A DNA stretch of 64,000 nucleotides from Mycolicibacterium litorale (GCA_002007745.1 CP019882.1:3348001-3412000), one strand, 5' to 3'. Positions 25,190 through 35,731 are shown, counted from the first letter of the stretch. Notes: generated by a model from the letters alone, not told the origin. Numbers and translations: made by a program.

Positions 25190-26781
25190 CCTCCGTCGAA
25201 GCGGCTGGCGCGGGCGCCACGGACAGTCCGATACCGGGGATCCACGAACCCGCCCCAGCCGGCTGGCACAACCCGCTGCGCGACAAGCGGGACAAGCGTG
25301 TGCCGCACATCCCCGGCCCGTGCGGTGTGGTGATCTTCGGTGTGACCGGCGACCTGGCCCGCAAGAAGCTCATGCCGGCGATCTACGACCTGGCCAACCG
25401 GGGCCTGCTGCCCCCGTCGTTCTCACTGGTCGGGTTCGCCCGGCGGGACTGGGCCGACGAAGATTTCGGCAACATCGTCCACGACGCCGTCTGCCAGCAC
25501 GCCCGCACCCCGTTCCGACAAGAGGTGTGGGACCGGCTGGCCGAAGGTTTTCGTTTCGTGCAGGGCACCTTCGACGACGAGGCGTCCTTCACCAGGCTGG
25601 CCGAGACGCTGGAGAAGCTCGACGTCGAGCGCGGAACGGGTGGCAACCATGCGTTCTACCTCTCGATCCCGCCCAAGGCATTCCCGGTGGTGTGCGAACA
25701 GCTGAAGAAGTCGGGCCTGGCCCGCCAGCAGGAGGGCCGCTGGAGCCGGGTGGTGATCGAGAAGCCATTCGGCCACGACCTGCAGAGCGCCATCGACCTC
25801 AACCATGTGGTCAACAGCGTCTTCCCCGAGGAGTCGGTGTTCCGCATCGACCATTACCTCGGCAAGGAGACGGTGCAGAACATCCTGGCGCTGCGGTTCG
25901 CCAATGAACTGTTCGAGCCGATCTGGAACAGCCACTACGTCGACAGCGTGCAGATCACCATGGCCGAGGACATCGGGCTGGGTGGTCGAGCCGGCTACTA
26001 CGACGGCATCGGGGCCGCGCGCGACGTCATCCAGAACCACCTGCTGCAGCTGCTGGCGCTCACCGCGATGGAGGAGCCGGTCAGCTTCCACCCGCGTGAG
26101 GTCAAGGCCGAGAAGATCAAAGTGCTCTCGGCCACCTCGCTGGCCCAGCCCCTGGACCTGACCACCTCGCGCGGCCAATACACCTCCGGGTGGCAGGGCG
26201 GCGAGAAGGTCGTCGGTCTGCTCGACGAGGAGGGGTTTTCCAAGGACTCCACGACCGAGACCTTCGCCGCGATCCAGCTCGAGGTCGACACGCGACGGTG
26301 GGCCGGGGTGCCGTTCTACCTGCGGACCGGAAAACGGTTGGGTCGCAGGGTCACCGAGATCGCATTGGTGTTCAAGCGCGCGCCGCATCTGCCGTTCGAC
26401 GCGACGATGACCGAGGAGCTGGGCAAGAACGCCCTGGTGATCCGGGTCCAGCCCGACGAGGGAATCACGCTGCGATTCGGCTCGAAAGTTCCCGGCAGCG
26501 CCATGGAGGTCCGCGACGTCAACATGGACTTCTCCTACGGTTCGGCGTTCGCCGAGGACTCGCCGGAAGCCTATGAGCGCCTGATCCTCGACGTCCTGCT
26601 CGGTGAGCCGTCACTCTTCCCGGTCAACGCCGAGGTCGAATTGTCTTGGGAGATCCTCGATCCCGTGCTCGACTACTGGGCCTCGCATGGTAAGCCCGAT
26701 CCCTACGAGGCGGGCACCTGGGGTCCCGATTCGGCGTTCGAGATGTTGCAGCGTTCTGGCCGGGAATGGAGAAGGCCGTAA
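25186..26781 (+). CDS. zwf: Glucose-6-phosphate 1-dehydrogenase
   Basis: A 531-residue NADP-dependent G6PD, the entry to the oxidative pentose phosphate pathway. Coenzyme site [20 protein letters not shown] (near residue 45), [11 protein letters not shown], and the catalytic signature [20 protein letters not shown] are intact. The ATG overlaps the tal stop. Equivalent to Zwf2 (Rv1447c) by position; the N-terminus is slightly longer than usual. Confidence 0.96.
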   Translation: MTSVEAAGAGATDSPIPGIHEPAPAGWHNPLRDKRDKRVPHIPGPCGVVIFGVTGDLARKKLMPAIYDLANRGLLPPSFSLVGFARRDWADEDFGNIVHDAVCQHARTPFRQEVWDRLAEGFRFVQGTFDDEASFTRLAETLEKLDVERGTGGNHAFYLSIPPKAFPVVCEQLKKSGLARQQEGRWSRVVIEKPFGHDLQSAIDLNHVVNSVFPEESVFRIDHYLGKETVQNILALRFANELFEPIWNSHYVDSVQITMAEDIGLGGRAGYYDGIGAARDVIQNHLLQLLALTAMEEPVSFHPREVKAEKIKVLSATSLAQPLDLTTSRGQYTSGWQGGEKVVGLLDEEGFSKDSTTETFAAIQLEVDTRRWAGVPFYLRTGKRLGRRVTEIALVFKRAPHLPFDATMTEELGKNALVIRVQPDEGITLRFGSKVPGSAMEVRDVNMDFSYGSAFAEDSPEAYERLILDVLLGEPSLFPVNAEVELSWEILDPVLDYWASHGKPDPYEAGTWGPDSAFEMLQRSGREWRRP

Positions 26782-26806
26782 TGGGCACGAGTGCGAGGAG
26801 CCACTC

Positions 26807-27718
26807 ATGATTGTCGACCTGCCGGACACGACGACCAACGCGCTGAACAAGAAGATCACCTCACTTCGTGAGGAAGGCGGGGCGATCACGCTGGGCCGAG
26901 TGCTCACGCTGGTGGTCGCTCCCGACAGCGACGACCTGGTCGAGGACGCCATCGAGGCCGCCGTCGCCGCCAGCCGGGAGCATCCGTGCCGCATCATCGT
27001 CGTGGTGCCCGACGACCGGCTGGCCTCCGAGCCACGCCTGGACGGCCAACTTCGGGTCGGAGCCGACGCCGGCGCCGGCGAGGTGGTGGTGTTGCGGATC
27101 TCCGGTCCGTTGTCGAATCACGCCAGCAGCGTGGTGTTGCCGTTCCTGCTGCCCGACACCCCGGTGGTGGCGTGGTGGCCGGGGGTTGCGCCGGCGGTGC
27201 CGGCCCAGGATCCGTTGGGCCGGTTGGCGATTCGCCGGATCACCGACGCCACCGCCACCGAGAACCCGCTGTCGTCGATCAAGGGCCGCCTCGACGGTTA
27301 CACCGACGGCGACACCGACCTGGCGTGGAGCCGGATCACCTACTGGCGAGCGCTGCTCGCCTCCGCTGTCGATCAGCCGCCGTATGAGCCGATCACATCG
27401 GCGCTGGTGTCGGGGTTGAAGAACGAGCCGGCGCTCGACGTGCTGGCCGGCTGGCTGGCCAGCCGGATCGACGGCCCGGTGCAGCGGGCCGTCGGCGAGC
27501 TGAAGGTCGAACTGGTGCGCGCCTCCGAGACGGTGACGTTGAGCCGCCCGCAGGAGGGTGTCACCGCCACCTTGAGCCGCACCGCACGCCCGGATGCGCT
27601 GCTGCCGCTGCCGCGGCGCGAGACTCGTGAGTGTCTGGCCGAGGACCTGCGCCGGCTGGACGCGGACGAGATTTACCACGAGGCGTTGGCGGGTATCGAC
27701 AAGGTGCAATACGTCTGA
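26807..27718 (+). CDS. opcA: OpcA, glucose-6-phosphate dehydrogenase assembly protein
   Basis: A 303-residue OpcA-family protein that in actinobacteria and cyanobacteria activates or assembles G6PD. It starts [20 protein letters not shown] at ATG 26807 with AGGAG upstream and has the family blocks [16 protein letters not shown] and [19 protein letters not shown]. It directly follows zwf (25 bases) and precedes pgl, which fits a role with Zwf. Confidence 0.94.
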   Translation: MIVDLPDTTTNALNKKITSLREEGGAITLGRVLTLVVAPDSDDLVEDAIEAAVAASREHPCRIIVVVPDDRLASEPRLDGQLRVGADAGAGEVVVLRISGPLSNHASSVVLPFLLPDTPVVAWWPGVAPAVPAQDPLGRLAIRRITDATATENPLSSIKGRLDGYTDGDTDLAWSRITYWRALLASAVDQPPYEPITSALVSGLKNEPALDVLAGWLASRIDGPVQRAVGELKVELVRASETVTLSRPQEGVTATLSRTARPDALLPLPRRETRECLAEDLRRLDADEIYHEALAGIDKVQYV

Positions 27719-27737
27719 ACGAGTCGAGAGGGTCCCT

Positions 27738-28481
27738 GTGAACCGGATAGTCGAAACCTACCCCGACACGGCGGCCCTGGTGGCTGCGACGGGCGACCGG
27801 TTGGTCAAAGCCATCACGAATGCGATCGACGCCCGGGGCCGGGCGGTGATCGTCGTGACCGGCGGCGGTACCGGGATCGGCCTGCTCAAGCATGTCGGCG
27901 CCCATGGTCAGGCGATCGACTGGTCGAAGGTGCACGTCTTCTGGGGCGACGAGCGCTACGTGCCGGCCGCCGACGACGAGCGCAACGACAAGCAGGCCCG
28001 CGAGGCCCTCCTGGACCATGTCGACATTCCCTGCAGCAACGTGCATCCGATGCCGGCCAGCGACGGCGAGTTCGGCGCCGATCTGGACGCCGCCGCGCTG
28101 TCCTACGAGAGTGTGTTGGCCGCCAACGCCGAACCCGGCGAACCGACGCCCCTGTTCGACGTGCACCTGTTGGGGATGGGGCCCGAGGGCCACATCAACT
28201 CGCTGTTCCCGCACACCCCGGCCACCGCCGAGACCAGGCGATTCGTCGTAGGTGTCGAGGACTCCCCCAAGCCACCGCCTCGCCGGATCACCCTGACCTT
28301 GCCTGCCGTCAACCGCTCGCGTGAAGTGTGGCTGGTGGTGTCCGGCGAAGGTAAGGCCGAGGCGGTCGCCGAGGCCATCGGCGGCGCCAAGCCCGCCGAC
28401 TGGCCGGCCGCCGGCGCAGTGGGGCGCGAGGCCACGGTTTGGCTTCTCGACACCGAAGCGGCGAGCAAGCTGCAAGACTGA
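27738..28481 (+). CDS. pgl: 6-phosphogluconolactonase
   Basis: A 247-residue NagB/DevB-fold hydrolase of 6-phosphogluconolactone. Seen are [18 protein letters not shown] (phosphate loop), [19 protein letters not shown] and [19 protein letters not shown], the catalytic histidine region. GTG 27738 gives the family length. It is 19 bases after opcA and six bases before the coiled-coil gene. Confidence 0.95.
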   Translation: MNRIVETYPDTAALVAATGDRLVKAITNAIDARGRAVIVVTGGGTGIGLLKHVGAHGQAIDWSKVHVFWGDERYVPAADDERNDKQAREALLDHVDIPCSNVHPMPASDGEFGADLDAAALSYESVLAANAEPGEPTPLFDVHLLGMGPEGHINSLFPHTPATAETRRFVVGVEDSPKPPPRRITLTLPAVNRSREVWLVVSGEGKAEAVAEAIGGAKPADWPAAGAVGREATVWLLDTEAASKLQD

Positions 28482-28486
28482 GCCCC

Positions 28487-28900
28487 ATGGCCGACAAGAC
28501 GACGCCCAGGCCGGAGGCCGCAAAGCAGCCTGTGCCGCGCAGCGGTCGCGACCGGATCAAGACCCTCGCCCAGGCCGCACTCAACGCCGACGTTACCGTC
28601 GACCAGCTCGACACCATCCTGACCGGGATGAGCGAAGCGCTCACCGACCTCAACAAGACGATGACCGGGATGGACGGCACCCTCGAGTATTTCGAGGAGA
28701 CCCTGGGCGTCTTCAACACCACGCTGAGCCGTATCGACGAACTCGCACCCAGGCTCAACGCCGTCGTCGACCGTCTGGAAGGCATCGTCGAACGCGTCGA
28801 GCGCATCGTCGGGATCGGCGAGGCGGTCATGTCGCCACTGGCCGCCACCGAGTCGGCGGTACGCGGGGTGGTCAACGCCGTACGCCGCGCGGGGCGTTGA
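28487..28900 (+). CDS. Coiled-coil protein of unknown function (Rv1444c-like)
   Basis: A 137-residue soluble protein (MADKTTPRPEAAKQPVPRSG) with a long amphipathic helical stretch from about residue 40 to 115: LTGMSEALTDLNKTMTGMDG, then TLSRIDELAPRLNAVVDRLE and GIVERVERIVGIGEAV. Position after pgl matches Rv1444c. Its stop overlaps the TTG start of the next gene (TTGA), so it is translated together with an acyl-CoA ligase. It may be a scaffold or oligomer; the function is not known to me. Confidence 0.75.
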   Translation: MADKTTPRPEAAKQPVPRSGRDRIKTLAQAALNADVTVDQLDTILTGMSEALTDLNKTMTGMDGTLEYFEETLGVFNTTLSRIDELAPRLNAVVDRLEGIVERVERIVGIGEAVMSPLAATESAVRGVVNAVRRAGR

Positions 28901-30501
28901 CCGGTCCGCTCACCGGATTGGCTCGTCGCGCCGGTCTCGAGCTGTGGTCCGCCGGCCTGTTGCTGCGCAGCGGTGTCGTCCAGCCGCTGTCCCCGGGCCG
29001 GCTCGCCGCAATGATCAAGGCGCTGAACAACTACGGCCTGATGGGTGCCGGGATGACGATCGCCGCGCTGCGCGATCCTGGCGGCGTCGCCATCATCGAC
29101 GAGCTCGGGCCGCTGTCCTTCGGCGAGCTCGACCGCCGTTCTGACGCGGTAGCCGCCGGCTGGCGACGGCGGGGGCTGCAACCCGGCACCGGTGTCGCGG
29201 TGTTGTGCCGCAATCACCGCGGGTTCTACGATGCGGTCTTCGGCGCGGCGAAATGCGGAGCCCGACTGATTCTGCTCAACACCGGGTTCGGACCTGACCA
29301 ACTGGCCGACGTCGCCGACCGGGAGGGCGTGGATCTGTTGGTCCACGACGAGGAGTTCACCGACACTGCCGCGGGAATCGACGTGCCGATGGGCCGGTTC
29401 CTGGCCTGGCACACCGACTCCGGAACCGACACCCTCGACCAGTTGATCGCCGAAGATTGCGGCGTTCCCCCACCGCCGCCCAGAACCCGTCCGAAGATCA
29501 TCATCTTGACCAGCGGCACCACCGGGACACCGAAGGGTGCCGCCCGCTCGGAGCCGCATTCGCTCATCCCGGTCGGCGGGCTCTTCGGCAAGGTGCCGTT
29601 TCGCGCCCGCCAGGTCACCGAATGTGCCGTGCCCCTGTTCCATTCACTGGGGTTCAGTCAGGCGATGATGGCACTGGTACTCGGATCGACGTTGGTGATC
29701 CGACGCACATTCGATCCCCGCACGACGTTGGACAGCTTGCGCGCCAACCGGGCGACAGCTCTGATCGTGGTGCCCATCATGCTACGGCGCATGCTGGAAC
29801 TCGGCCCGGTTGAGCCCTTTTCACACCTGCGGATCATCTTCGTCGGCGGCTCGCAGCTCGGTGCCGGACTGTGCCGGCGCGCCCTGGCGGTGTTCGGTCC
29901 GGTGGTCTACAACATGTACGGCTCCACCGAGGTGGCGTTCGCGACGATAGCCACACCGGATGACCTGGCGGCCGAGCCGGGCTGCGTCGGCACGGTAGTG
30001 GCGGGTTCGGTGGTCCGGATACTGGACACCGCGGGCGCGCCGGTGCCGGCCGGGACGCCGGGGCGCATCTTCGTCGGAAATGTCATGCAGTTCGAGGGCT
30101 ACACCGGTGGCGGCGCCAAGGAAGTGGTCGATGGCCTGCTTTCCAGCGGCGACGTCGGGCATTTCGACCTGGCGGGACGGCTTTTCATCGACGGCCGCGA
30201 CGACGAGATGGTGATCTCCGGCGGCGAGAAGGTATTCCCCAGTGAGGTCGAGGACGCCCTGGAGCGCCACCCTGATATCGCCGAGGCGGCGGTGATCGGA
30301 GTCGACGACGTCGAGTTCGGCCAGCGACTGCGCAGCTTCGTCGTGGTCAAGCCGGGCCGTTCACTGACCGCCGATGACGTCAAAGCCTATGTCGCTCAAC
30401 GTCTAGCGCGATTCAAGGTGCCACGCGACGTCGTGTTCACCGCCGCATTGCCCCGCAACGCGAGCGGTAAGGTGCTCAAGCGGCTGCTCGACCGCTCCTA
30501 G
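28897..30501 (+). CDS. Fatty-acid--CoA/AMP ligase (FadD family)
   Basis: A 534-residue adenylate-forming enzyme activating a carboxylic acid, probably a fatty acid, with ATP and CoA. P-loop IILTSGTTGTPKGAARSEPH (near residue 205), YNMYGSTEVAFATI (A5), GDVGHFDLAGRLFIDGRDDEM (A7/A8) and the C-terminal lysine in NASGKVLKRLL are present. The TTG start overlaps the previous stop. It resembles mycobacterial FadD12-type ligases; the substrate cannot be assigned. Confidence 0.88.
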   Translation: MTGPLTGLARRAGLELWSAGLLLRSGVVQPLSPGRLAAMIKALNNYGLMGAGMTIAALRDPGGVAIIDELGPLSFGELDRRSDAVAAGWRRRGLQPGTGVAVLCRNHRGFYDAVFGAAKCGARLILLNTGFGPDQLADVADREGVDLLVHDEEFTDTAAGIDVPMGRFLAWHTDSGTDTLDQLIAEDCGVPPPPPRTRPKIIILTSGTTGTPKGAARSEPHSLIPVGGLFGKVPFRARQVTECAVPLFHSLGFSQAMMALVLGSTLVIRRTFDPRTTLDSLRANRATALIVVPIMLRRMLELGPVEPFSHLRIIFVGGSQLGAGLCRRALAVFGPVVYNMYGSTEVAFATIATPDDLAAEPGCVGTVVAGSVVRILDTAGAPVPAGTPGRIFVGNVMQFEGYTGGGAKEVVDGLLSSGDVGHFDLAGRLFIDGRDDEMVISGGEKVFPSEVEDALERHPDIAEAAVIGVDDVEFGQRLRSFVVVKPGRSLTADDVKAYVAQRLARFKVPRDVVFTAALPRNASGKVLKRLLDRS

Positions 30502-30504
30502 CCG

Positions 30505-30624
30505 CTACCACCATCCGTCGTCGGGGTTGGCGACCGCCCAGTCGGCCAGGACCGGCGGTGCGACGGACGGCAACGGTCCGATCAATTCGGCGGTGTTCTG
30601 CAATGTCCAATCGGGATGGGTCAT
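30505..30624 (-). CDS. Possible 39-residue small protein
   Basis: An open frame MTHPDWTLQNTAELIGPLPS continuing to ADWAVANPDDGWW, convergent with the FadD gene three bases from its stop. Codons are G/C-ending in most third positions and the end is Trp-rich. No good ribosome site is visible and I know no homologue. It is offered because nothing else occupies 30502-30788 apart from the upstream region of the next gene. Confidence 0.3.
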   Translation of the reverse strand: MTHPDWTLQNTAELIGPLPSVAPPVLADWAVANPDDGWW

Positions 30625-30788
30625 AACGATTGGACGCTCACCACACCGCGACGGTTCCGGCTGCCCGAGAAGCCTGTCCCCCGATCGGCGGACAGCAGAA
30701 CGAGCCGATCAGCCGATTTCGGCGCAGCACCAAGTACGGCAGATTAAGAGGCAGCAGAGCACAGCGAGCCACCGCCCTAGGAGGAGCC

Positions 30789-31031
30789 ATGATCATCAGC
30801 AACCGCCTCGCCGGACTGATCGCCGCACCGGCCGTCGCCGCCGCCCTCATCGGCGGTGCCGCGCTGACCCTCGCCAGCCCGGCGAGCGCCGACGTCTACT
30901 CCTCCAGCAGCTACTCCGACACCGATTCCTACGGTGTGCACCCGAACAACGAGATCGTGGTATCTCCGGACACCTACGCCCAACCGGCCCCGACCTACGT
31001 GCCCTGGGGGGCGTGGATCAACGGCAGCTAG
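30789..31031 (+). CDS. Small secreted protein
   Basis: An 80-residue protein with a clear signal peptide: basic start MIISNRLAGLI, hydrophobic core APAVAAALIGGAALTLAS, cleavage after PASA at about residue 35. The mature ~45 residues (DVYSSSSYSDTDSYGVHPNN onward) are Ser/Tyr/Asp/Pro-rich and lack cysteine. AGGAGG about six bases before ATG 30789 fixes the start. Exported to the cell wall or medium; function unknown. Confidence 0.8.
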   Translation: MIISNRLAGLIAAPAVAAALIGGAALTLASPASADVYSSSSYSDTDSYGVHPNNEIVVSPDTYAQPAPTYVPWGAWINGS

Positions 31032-31049
31032 ACCAACCGCACCGGTGAC

Positions 31050-31089
31050 GAGCCGGCTGCCTCGGTTTCCCCGCCGATGCAGCCGGCTC
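31050..31089. terminator. Bidirectional terminator-like hairpin
   Basis: Perfect 11-bp arms GAGCCGGCTGC (31050-31060) and GCAGCCGGCTC (31079-31089) with an 18-base loop, between the convergent secreted-protein gene and ppc. It would serve both strands; no U-run. Confidence 0.7.
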
Positions 31090-31103
31090 ACGTGATGTTG
31101 CCG

Positions 31104-33911
31104 TCAGCCGCTGTTGCGCAACGCCGAGGCCAGCCCGCTCATCGTCAGCAGGATGCCGCGCTGCACCAACTCGTCGGTATCCCCGGAACGGAAGCGGCGC
31201 AACAATTCCACCTGTAAGTGGTTGAGCGGTTCAAGGTAGGGGAACCGGTTGAAGACCGAGCGGGCCAACGCCGGGTTGTCGGCCAGTAGATCGTCCTGTC
31301 CGGTGATCAGCTTGTGCATGCGGATGGTGCGTTCGTGCTCGGCGAGGATCTTGTCGAACACCCGGCTGCGCAGCTCCTCATCAGCGACCAATTCGGAGTA
31401 CCGCGCCGCCAGGCCCATGTCGGACTTGGCCAGCACCTGCGCCATGTTGGACAGCACCGTGGCGAAGAAGGGCCACTTCGCGTAGAGCTCCTGGAGCACC
31501 TCCAACCGCGCCTGCGGCGATTCGGGGCCATCGGCGATCCAGCCCTCGAATGCGGTCCCGGTGCCATACCAGCCCGGCAGCATCACCCTCGACTGGCTCC
31601 AAGCCAGCACCCACGGAATCGCGCGCAGGTCGGAGATGGACGTCGTGGGTTTGCGGGAGGTCGGCCGGCTGCCGATGTTGAGCGCACCGATTTCGCTGAC
31701 CGGTGTCGACTCCTTGAAGTATTCGACGAAACCCGGTGTCTCGTGGACCAAGTCGGCGTACGCCCGCTGAGCGCGGGCGGCGAGATCGTCGAGCACTTCG
31801 TAGGCGCTGTGGGCCAGCTCCCCCAGCCCTTCGGTGTCGAGCAGGGTGGATTCCAGGGTGGCTGCCAGCAGTGTCTCGAGATTGCGGTTGGCGATGCGCG
31901 GTTCGGCGTATTTGGCCGCGATGATCTCGCCCTGCTCGGTGAGCCGGAGCGACCCGTTCACCGCGCCCGGCGGCTGAGCCAGGATCGCGTCGTAGCTGGG
32001 GCCGCCGCCGCGGCCGACCGTCCCACCGCGGCCGTGGAACAATCGCAGCCGAATCCCGGTCTTGCGGGCCGATTCCACCAGGTCCAGCTCCGCCCGGTAC
32101 AACGCCCAGTTGGCGGCCAGATAGCCACCGTCCTTGTTGGAGTCGGAGTAGCCGAGCATGACCTCCTGGCTCTCCGCGCGGGCATGCACCATGGCGCGAT
32201 ACAGCGGCAGGTCCAGCACCGCTTCCAGGATGGTCGATCCCCGTTGCAGATCGTCGATCGTCTCGAACAGCGGCACGATGCCGACCGGTGCGTACGGCTG
32301 CGCACCCGAAACGTCCAGCAGGCCCGCTTCTTTCAGCAGGATCGCGGCTTCCAGCATGTCCGAGACGGACTGGCACATCGAGATGATGTAGTTCGGCACC
32401 GCCGCCGGGCCGAACACCTCGACGGCACGGGCGGCAGCGAACACGATGTCGAGTTCCTTACGAGCCAACTCGGAGAGCTCGGCGTCGTCGCGCACCAGGG
32501 GTCGTCGGGTGGCGAGTTCGGACACCAGCACGTCGACACGCTCGGGTTCGGACAGCGACGCGTAGTCGGGGTGCACCCCGGCCCAGGCCAGCAACTCGCC
32601 GACCACCTGCTCGTGCATCTCCGAGTTCTGCCGCATGTCCAGCCCGCTGAGGTGGAATCCGAAGACATCGACAGCTTCGCGCAGCCGGGCCAGCCGATCG
32701 TCGGCCAGCAGCGCGCTTCCGTTGCGGCGCAACGAGTCATCGATGACATCGAGGTCGGCAAGCAGTTCGTCCGGTGTGTCGTAGGGGGTCGCCGCGAGGT
32801 CCAGGATGTGCTCGGGCATCCGGGCCAGGATGGCCCTGGCGGTGGCCGTCAGCCGGGCATGGACCACCCGCAGTGCCCGCCGGTAGGGCTCGTCCATCCG
32901 GGCCGGCTCGTCACAGGCACCGGCCAGCGCGAGGAGTTCGTCGGTGGTCTTCACCAGGCGTGCCGACATCGACAGCTCCTGCTCGAGCCTGGTCAGTTCG
33001 GTGAAGTAGTGCGCCAGTGCGGTGTAGGCGGCGCTGCCGGTGGCCAGCCGGACCACGTCGGCCGTCACGTTGGGGTTGCCGTCCCGGTCGCCGCCGATCC
33101 ATGATCCGGGCCGCAAAATGGGCGCCTCGAGCAGGCCGGCTTCGGGCCAGCGGGCACGCAGTGCGGTGCGCACCTCGGCGTTGACCTTCGGGATCACCTC
33201 GAAGAACGCCGCCGGGTAGTAGCGCAACCCGACTTCGATCTCGTCCTGGATCTTCAACCGCGACAACCGGATGAGCGCGGTCTGCCACAGCGTCAGGATC
33301 TGCCGGCGCAGCTCGGTCTCGATCGAGCGGCCGTCCTCGGTCTCGCTCTGGCCGTGCAGGCGCAGCCGCATCAGCGCGGTGATGCGGTGCTGGGTGTCGA
33401 ACACCGTGCGACGGCGGGTCTCGGTCGGATGGGCGGTGATCACCGGCGAGACCAGCGCACCGCGCAACGCCTCAGCGACGGTGCCCGCATCCAGGTCGGC
33501 GGCATCGAGCTTGGCGTAGGTGGCCTCCAGCGAGCTGTTCTGCGGGGGCTCCCCGGCGGCGACGTGGATGGCCCGGCGCCGCTCACGATGGATGTCCTCG
33601 GCGACGTTGGCCAGCAGCGCAAAGTGGCTGAAGGCACGGATCACCGGGATGGCCCGGTGCACGTCGATGCCGTCGAACAGCTGGGCCAGGTCCGACCGGT
33701 CGATCTCGGATCGTCGCACCCGGAACGATTCGACCCTGGCCCGCTCGACGAGGTCGAACACCTCCTCGCCGTTCTGTTCGCGCACAGTATCGCCGAGGAT
33801 CGCGCCCAGCAAGCGGATGTCCTCGCGCATCGGCTCGGTTGCTTCCCGCCCGACCTGGGTGCGGAGAACCGCTCCGATCGGTTCCAGGGCAGCGTCGGGG
33901 AGATCAGCCAT
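31104..33911 (-). CDS. ppc: Phosphoenolpyruvate carboxylase
   Basis: A 935-residue PEPC that makes oxaloacetate from PEP and bicarbonate. Catalytic signatures are intact: [20 protein letters not shown] (near residue 155), [34 protein letters not shown] and [18 protein letters not shown], ending [15 protein letters not shown]. The ATG 33911 follows a -10-like GATACT by six bases, so the mRNA may be leaderless. PPC is present in fast-growing mycobacteria in this neighbourhood. Confidence 0.97.
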   Translation of the reverse strand: MADLPDAALEPIGAVLRTQVGREATEPMREDIRLLGAILGDTVREQNGEEVFDLVERARVESFRVRRSEIDRSDLAQLFDGIDVHRAIPVIRAFSHFALLANVAEDIHRERRRAIHVAAGEPPQNSSLEATYAKLDAADLDAGTVAEALRGALVSPVITAHPTETRRRTVFDTQHRITALMRLRLHGQSETEDGRSIETELRRQILTLWQTALIRLSRLKIQDEIEVGLRYYPAAFFEVIPKVNAEVRTALRARWPEAGLLEAPILRPGSWIGGDRDGNPNVTADVVRLATGSAAYTALAHYFTELTRLEQELSMSARLVKTTDELLALAGACDEPARMDEPYRRALRVVHARLTATARAILARMPEHILDLAATPYDTPDELLADLDVIDDSLRRNGSALLADDRLARLREAVDVFGFHLSGLDMRQNSEMHEQVVGELLAWAGVHPDYASLSEPERVDVLVSELATRRPLVRDDAELSELARKELDIVFAAARAVEVFGPAAVPNYIISMCQSVSDMLEAAILLKEAGLLDVSGAQPYAPVGIVPLFETIDDLQRGSTILEAVLDLPLYRAMVHARAESQEVMLGYSDSNKDGGYLAANWALYRAELDLVESARKTGIRLRLFHGRGGTVGRGGGPSYDAILAQPPGAVNGSLRLTEQGEIIAAKYAEPRIANRNLETLLAATLESTLLDTEGLGELAHSAYEVLDDLAARAQRAYADLVHETPGFVEYFKESTPVSEIGALNIGSRPTSRKPTTSISDLRAIPWVLAWSQSRVMLPGWYGTGTAFEGWIADGPESPQARLEVLQELYAKWPFFATVLSNMAQVLAKSDMGLAARYSELVADEELRSRVFDKILAEHERTIRMHKLITGQDDLLADNPALARSVFNRFPYLEPLNHLQVELLRRFRSGDTDELVQRGILLTMSGLASALRNSG

Positions 33912-33917
33912 CCCTCA

Positions 33918-33923
33918 AGTATC
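33918..33923 (-). promoter_or_regulatory. -10 element of ppc
   Basis: GATACT on the minus strand, exactly six bases before ATG 33911. A leaderless start is likely, though TGAGGG in between could act as a close ribosome site. Confidence 0.4.
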
Positions 33924-33981
33924 GGGGTGTGCGCACAGCGCCGCAGACCGAGGATCGGTGACGCTATCCACAGACCCGCGG

Positions 33982-34475
33982 TCAACGAGGCGCATCACCC
34001 GGAGCGTCTGCTCGAGCGCGACGAGGAGGAGCCACCATGACCGGCGGTGGTGGCCCCAGCATGTCCGACAGCAATGCCATCAGCCTCTTCTGCTCGGGGC
34101 GCTCAGTCTGCCGGTCATCGGGGCGAGCATGCCGGCCACCTCGTCATTCAGCCGGGCCGACACCAGATGCCCTTCCGAAGTAAGGCTCACATGCACGGCG
34201 CGCGCATCGGAGCTACTGGTGGTCCGGCGAACCAGGCCGCGACGCTCCGCGCGGTCCATCAAACCGCTCACCGACGAACGTTCCAGGCCCAGGTAGCCCG
34301 CCAACTGCGCCATCGTGGGTTCGCGGTCACGCAGGATCGCCAGCGCCCGCAACTGCGTCAGCGACAGGTCATTCTCGGCTGCCGTGCGATTGAGCACGGC
34401 CATGACTTCGAACGACGTCCGCACCAGCGCTTCGAGCAACGCCTCGGCGATCTGGCGATTGTTGTCATCGGCCAC
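33982..34475 (-). CDS. MarR-family regulator (one frameshift as read)
   Basis: GTG 34475 (VADDNNRQIAEALLEALVRT) opens a MarR protein: HTH in PTMAQLAGYLGLERSSVSGL (near residue 55-72) and wing RRTTSSSDARAVHVSLTSEG. At GGGG 34096-34099 one base is missing; adding it carries SAPEQKRLMALLSDMLG to a stop at 33982, about 164 residues. Without it the protein would end early at 34080. It is divergent from a quinone reductase-type gene, with two operator-like repeats between them, so it probably represses that gene and itself. Confidence 0.82.
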
Positions 34476-34481
34476 CGCCCT

Positions 34482-34487
34482 AGCGTA
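34482..34487 (-). promoter_or_regulatory. -10 element of the marR gene (leaderless)
   Basis: TACGCT on the minus strand lies exactly six bases before GTG 34475. The first operator copy starts six bases further upstream, in the -35 region. Confidence 0.5.
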
Positions 34488-34493
34488 CCGCAG

Positions 34494-34530
34494 TAGTTCG
34501 TATTACCATCTAGTTTAGTTCGTAATACCA
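34494..34530. promoter_or_regulatory. Putative MarR operator pair
   Basis: Two 15-bp direct repeats, TAGTTCGTATTACCA (34494-34508) and TAGTTCGTAATACCA (34516-34530), differ by one base and start 22 bp apart, about two helical turns. GTATTAC and GTAATAC are also mutual reverse complements. They lie between the marR -10 and the oxidoreductase leader. Confidence 0.65.
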
Positions 34531-34547
34531 CCTATATGGGAGTCCAC

Positions 34548-35483
34548 ATGCACGCCGCCGTCGTCACCGATTTCACCAAACCACCTGCCTTTCAGGACTT
34601 CTCCGAACCGCAACCGGCCAGCCCCGACGAAGCCGTCGTCGACGTCATCGCCGCGGGGCTGCACCCACTGGTACGGTCCCTTGCTGCCGGTACGCACTAC
34701 AGCAGCACCGCCGAATTGCCGGTCGTGCCCGGAGTCGACGGTGTCGGTCGCACAGCCGACGGCGCCCTGCGTTACTTCGTCGCATCCACAATCGGGTCGA
34801 TGGCGCAGCGCACGGTGGTCGACCTGCGCCGCAGTATCCCGCTGCCCGCTGACGCCGACCCCGTCGCGATCGCGGGTGCGATGAACCCGGCCATGTCATC
34901 GTGGGTGGCCCTGCGTCGCCGCGCCACACTGCAGCCCGGCCAGACCGTGGTGGTCCTCGGCGCGACGGGGAGCGCCGGTCGGTTAGCCGTGCAGGTCGCC
35001 AAACATCTGGGCGCCGGAACGGTCATCGGCATCGGACGAGACCGCCGGCAACTGGCAGCGCTGACCGAGTTGGGAGCCGACCACGCCGTGGCACTCGACG
35101 AGACCGCCGCCCACTCGGACCGCCTCCGGACCGCCGACATCGTGCTCGACTACATCTGGGGGCCGCCGGCCGCCGATCTCATCGCCGGCATCGCCGCCGG
35201 CCGGCACGACTCGTCTCAGCCGCTGACGTGGATTCAGATCGGATCGATGGCCGGCGCCACCGCGGACATTCCGGCCGCTGCGCTGCGCGCGATGCCGTTA
35301 CAGATCGTCGGCAGCGGCATCGGTTCGGTGCCCGTCACCGATCTCCTTGCCGAACTACCCGAGCTGGCAGTGCAGATCTCGCGGGGCACCCTGCGCACCC
35401 CGACGCGCACCGTCCCACTCGCCGAGGTGGAGCAGGCGTGGCAGCAGCCCGAAGACGGTCGGCGGATGGTGTTCACGCCGTGA
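34548..35483 (+). CDS. Zinc-free MDR oxidoreductase (quinone reductase-like)
   Basis: A 311-residue medium-chain reductase/dehydrogenase. The NADPH site is VVVLGATGSAGRLAVQVAKH (near residue 140), and no zinc ligands are seen. ATG 34548 has GGGAG six bases upstream and is preferred to ATG 34536. Divergent MarR control suggests induction by a small aromatic or electrophilic compound (inference). It ends 14 bases before the convergent secG stop. Confidence 0.85.
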   Translation: MHAAVVTDFTKPPAFQDFSEPQPASPDEAVVDVIAAGLHPLVRSLAAGTHYSSTAELPVVPGVDGVGRTADGALRYFVASTIGSMAQRTVVDLRRSIPLPADADPVAIAGAMNPAMSSWVALRRRATLQPGQTVVVLGATGSAGRLAVQVAKHLGAGTVIGIGRDRRQLAALTELGADHAVALDETAAHSDRLRTADIVLDYIWGPPAADLIAGIAAGRHDSSQPLTWIQIGSMAGATADIPAAALRAMPLQIVGSGIGSVPVTDLLAELPELAVQISRGTLRTPTRTVPLAEVEQAWQQPEDGRRMVFTP

Positions 35484-35497
35484 AGCGTCGGTGCGGC

Positions 35498-35731
35498 TCA
35501 GCTGTACTTGATCTGCAGTGCCATGCCGACGATGGACACGAACCAGATACCGGTGACGAACAACGTCAGGCGGTCGAGATTCTTCTCCACCACGGTCGAC
35601 CCGGACAGGCTCGACTGCACACCGCCGCCGAACAGCGTCGACAGGCCGCCACCCTTGGCACGGTGCAGCAGCACCAACAGCACCACCAGGACGCTGGTGG
35701 TCACCAGGATGATCTGCAGGGTCAAAACCAT
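35498..35731 (-). CDS. secG: Protein translocase subunit SecG
   Basis: A 77-residue two-helix membrane protein: MVLTLQIILVTTSVLVVLLV, a loop HRAKGGGLSTLFGGG and a second helix LTLFVTGIWFVSIVGMALQI. SecG helps SecYE-SecA export. Last gene of gap-pgk-tpiA-secG, as in many actinobacteria. Confidence 0.94.
   Translation of the reverse strand: MVLTLQIILVTTSVLVVLLVLLHRAKGGGLSTLFGGGVQSSLSGSTVVEKNLDRLTLFVTGIWFVSIVGMALQIKYS

Noticed and set aside
33912..34080. Separate small gene reading MTGGGGPSMSD on the plus strand
   Set aside because: The region is explained on the other strand as the corrected C-terminus of the MarR protein.
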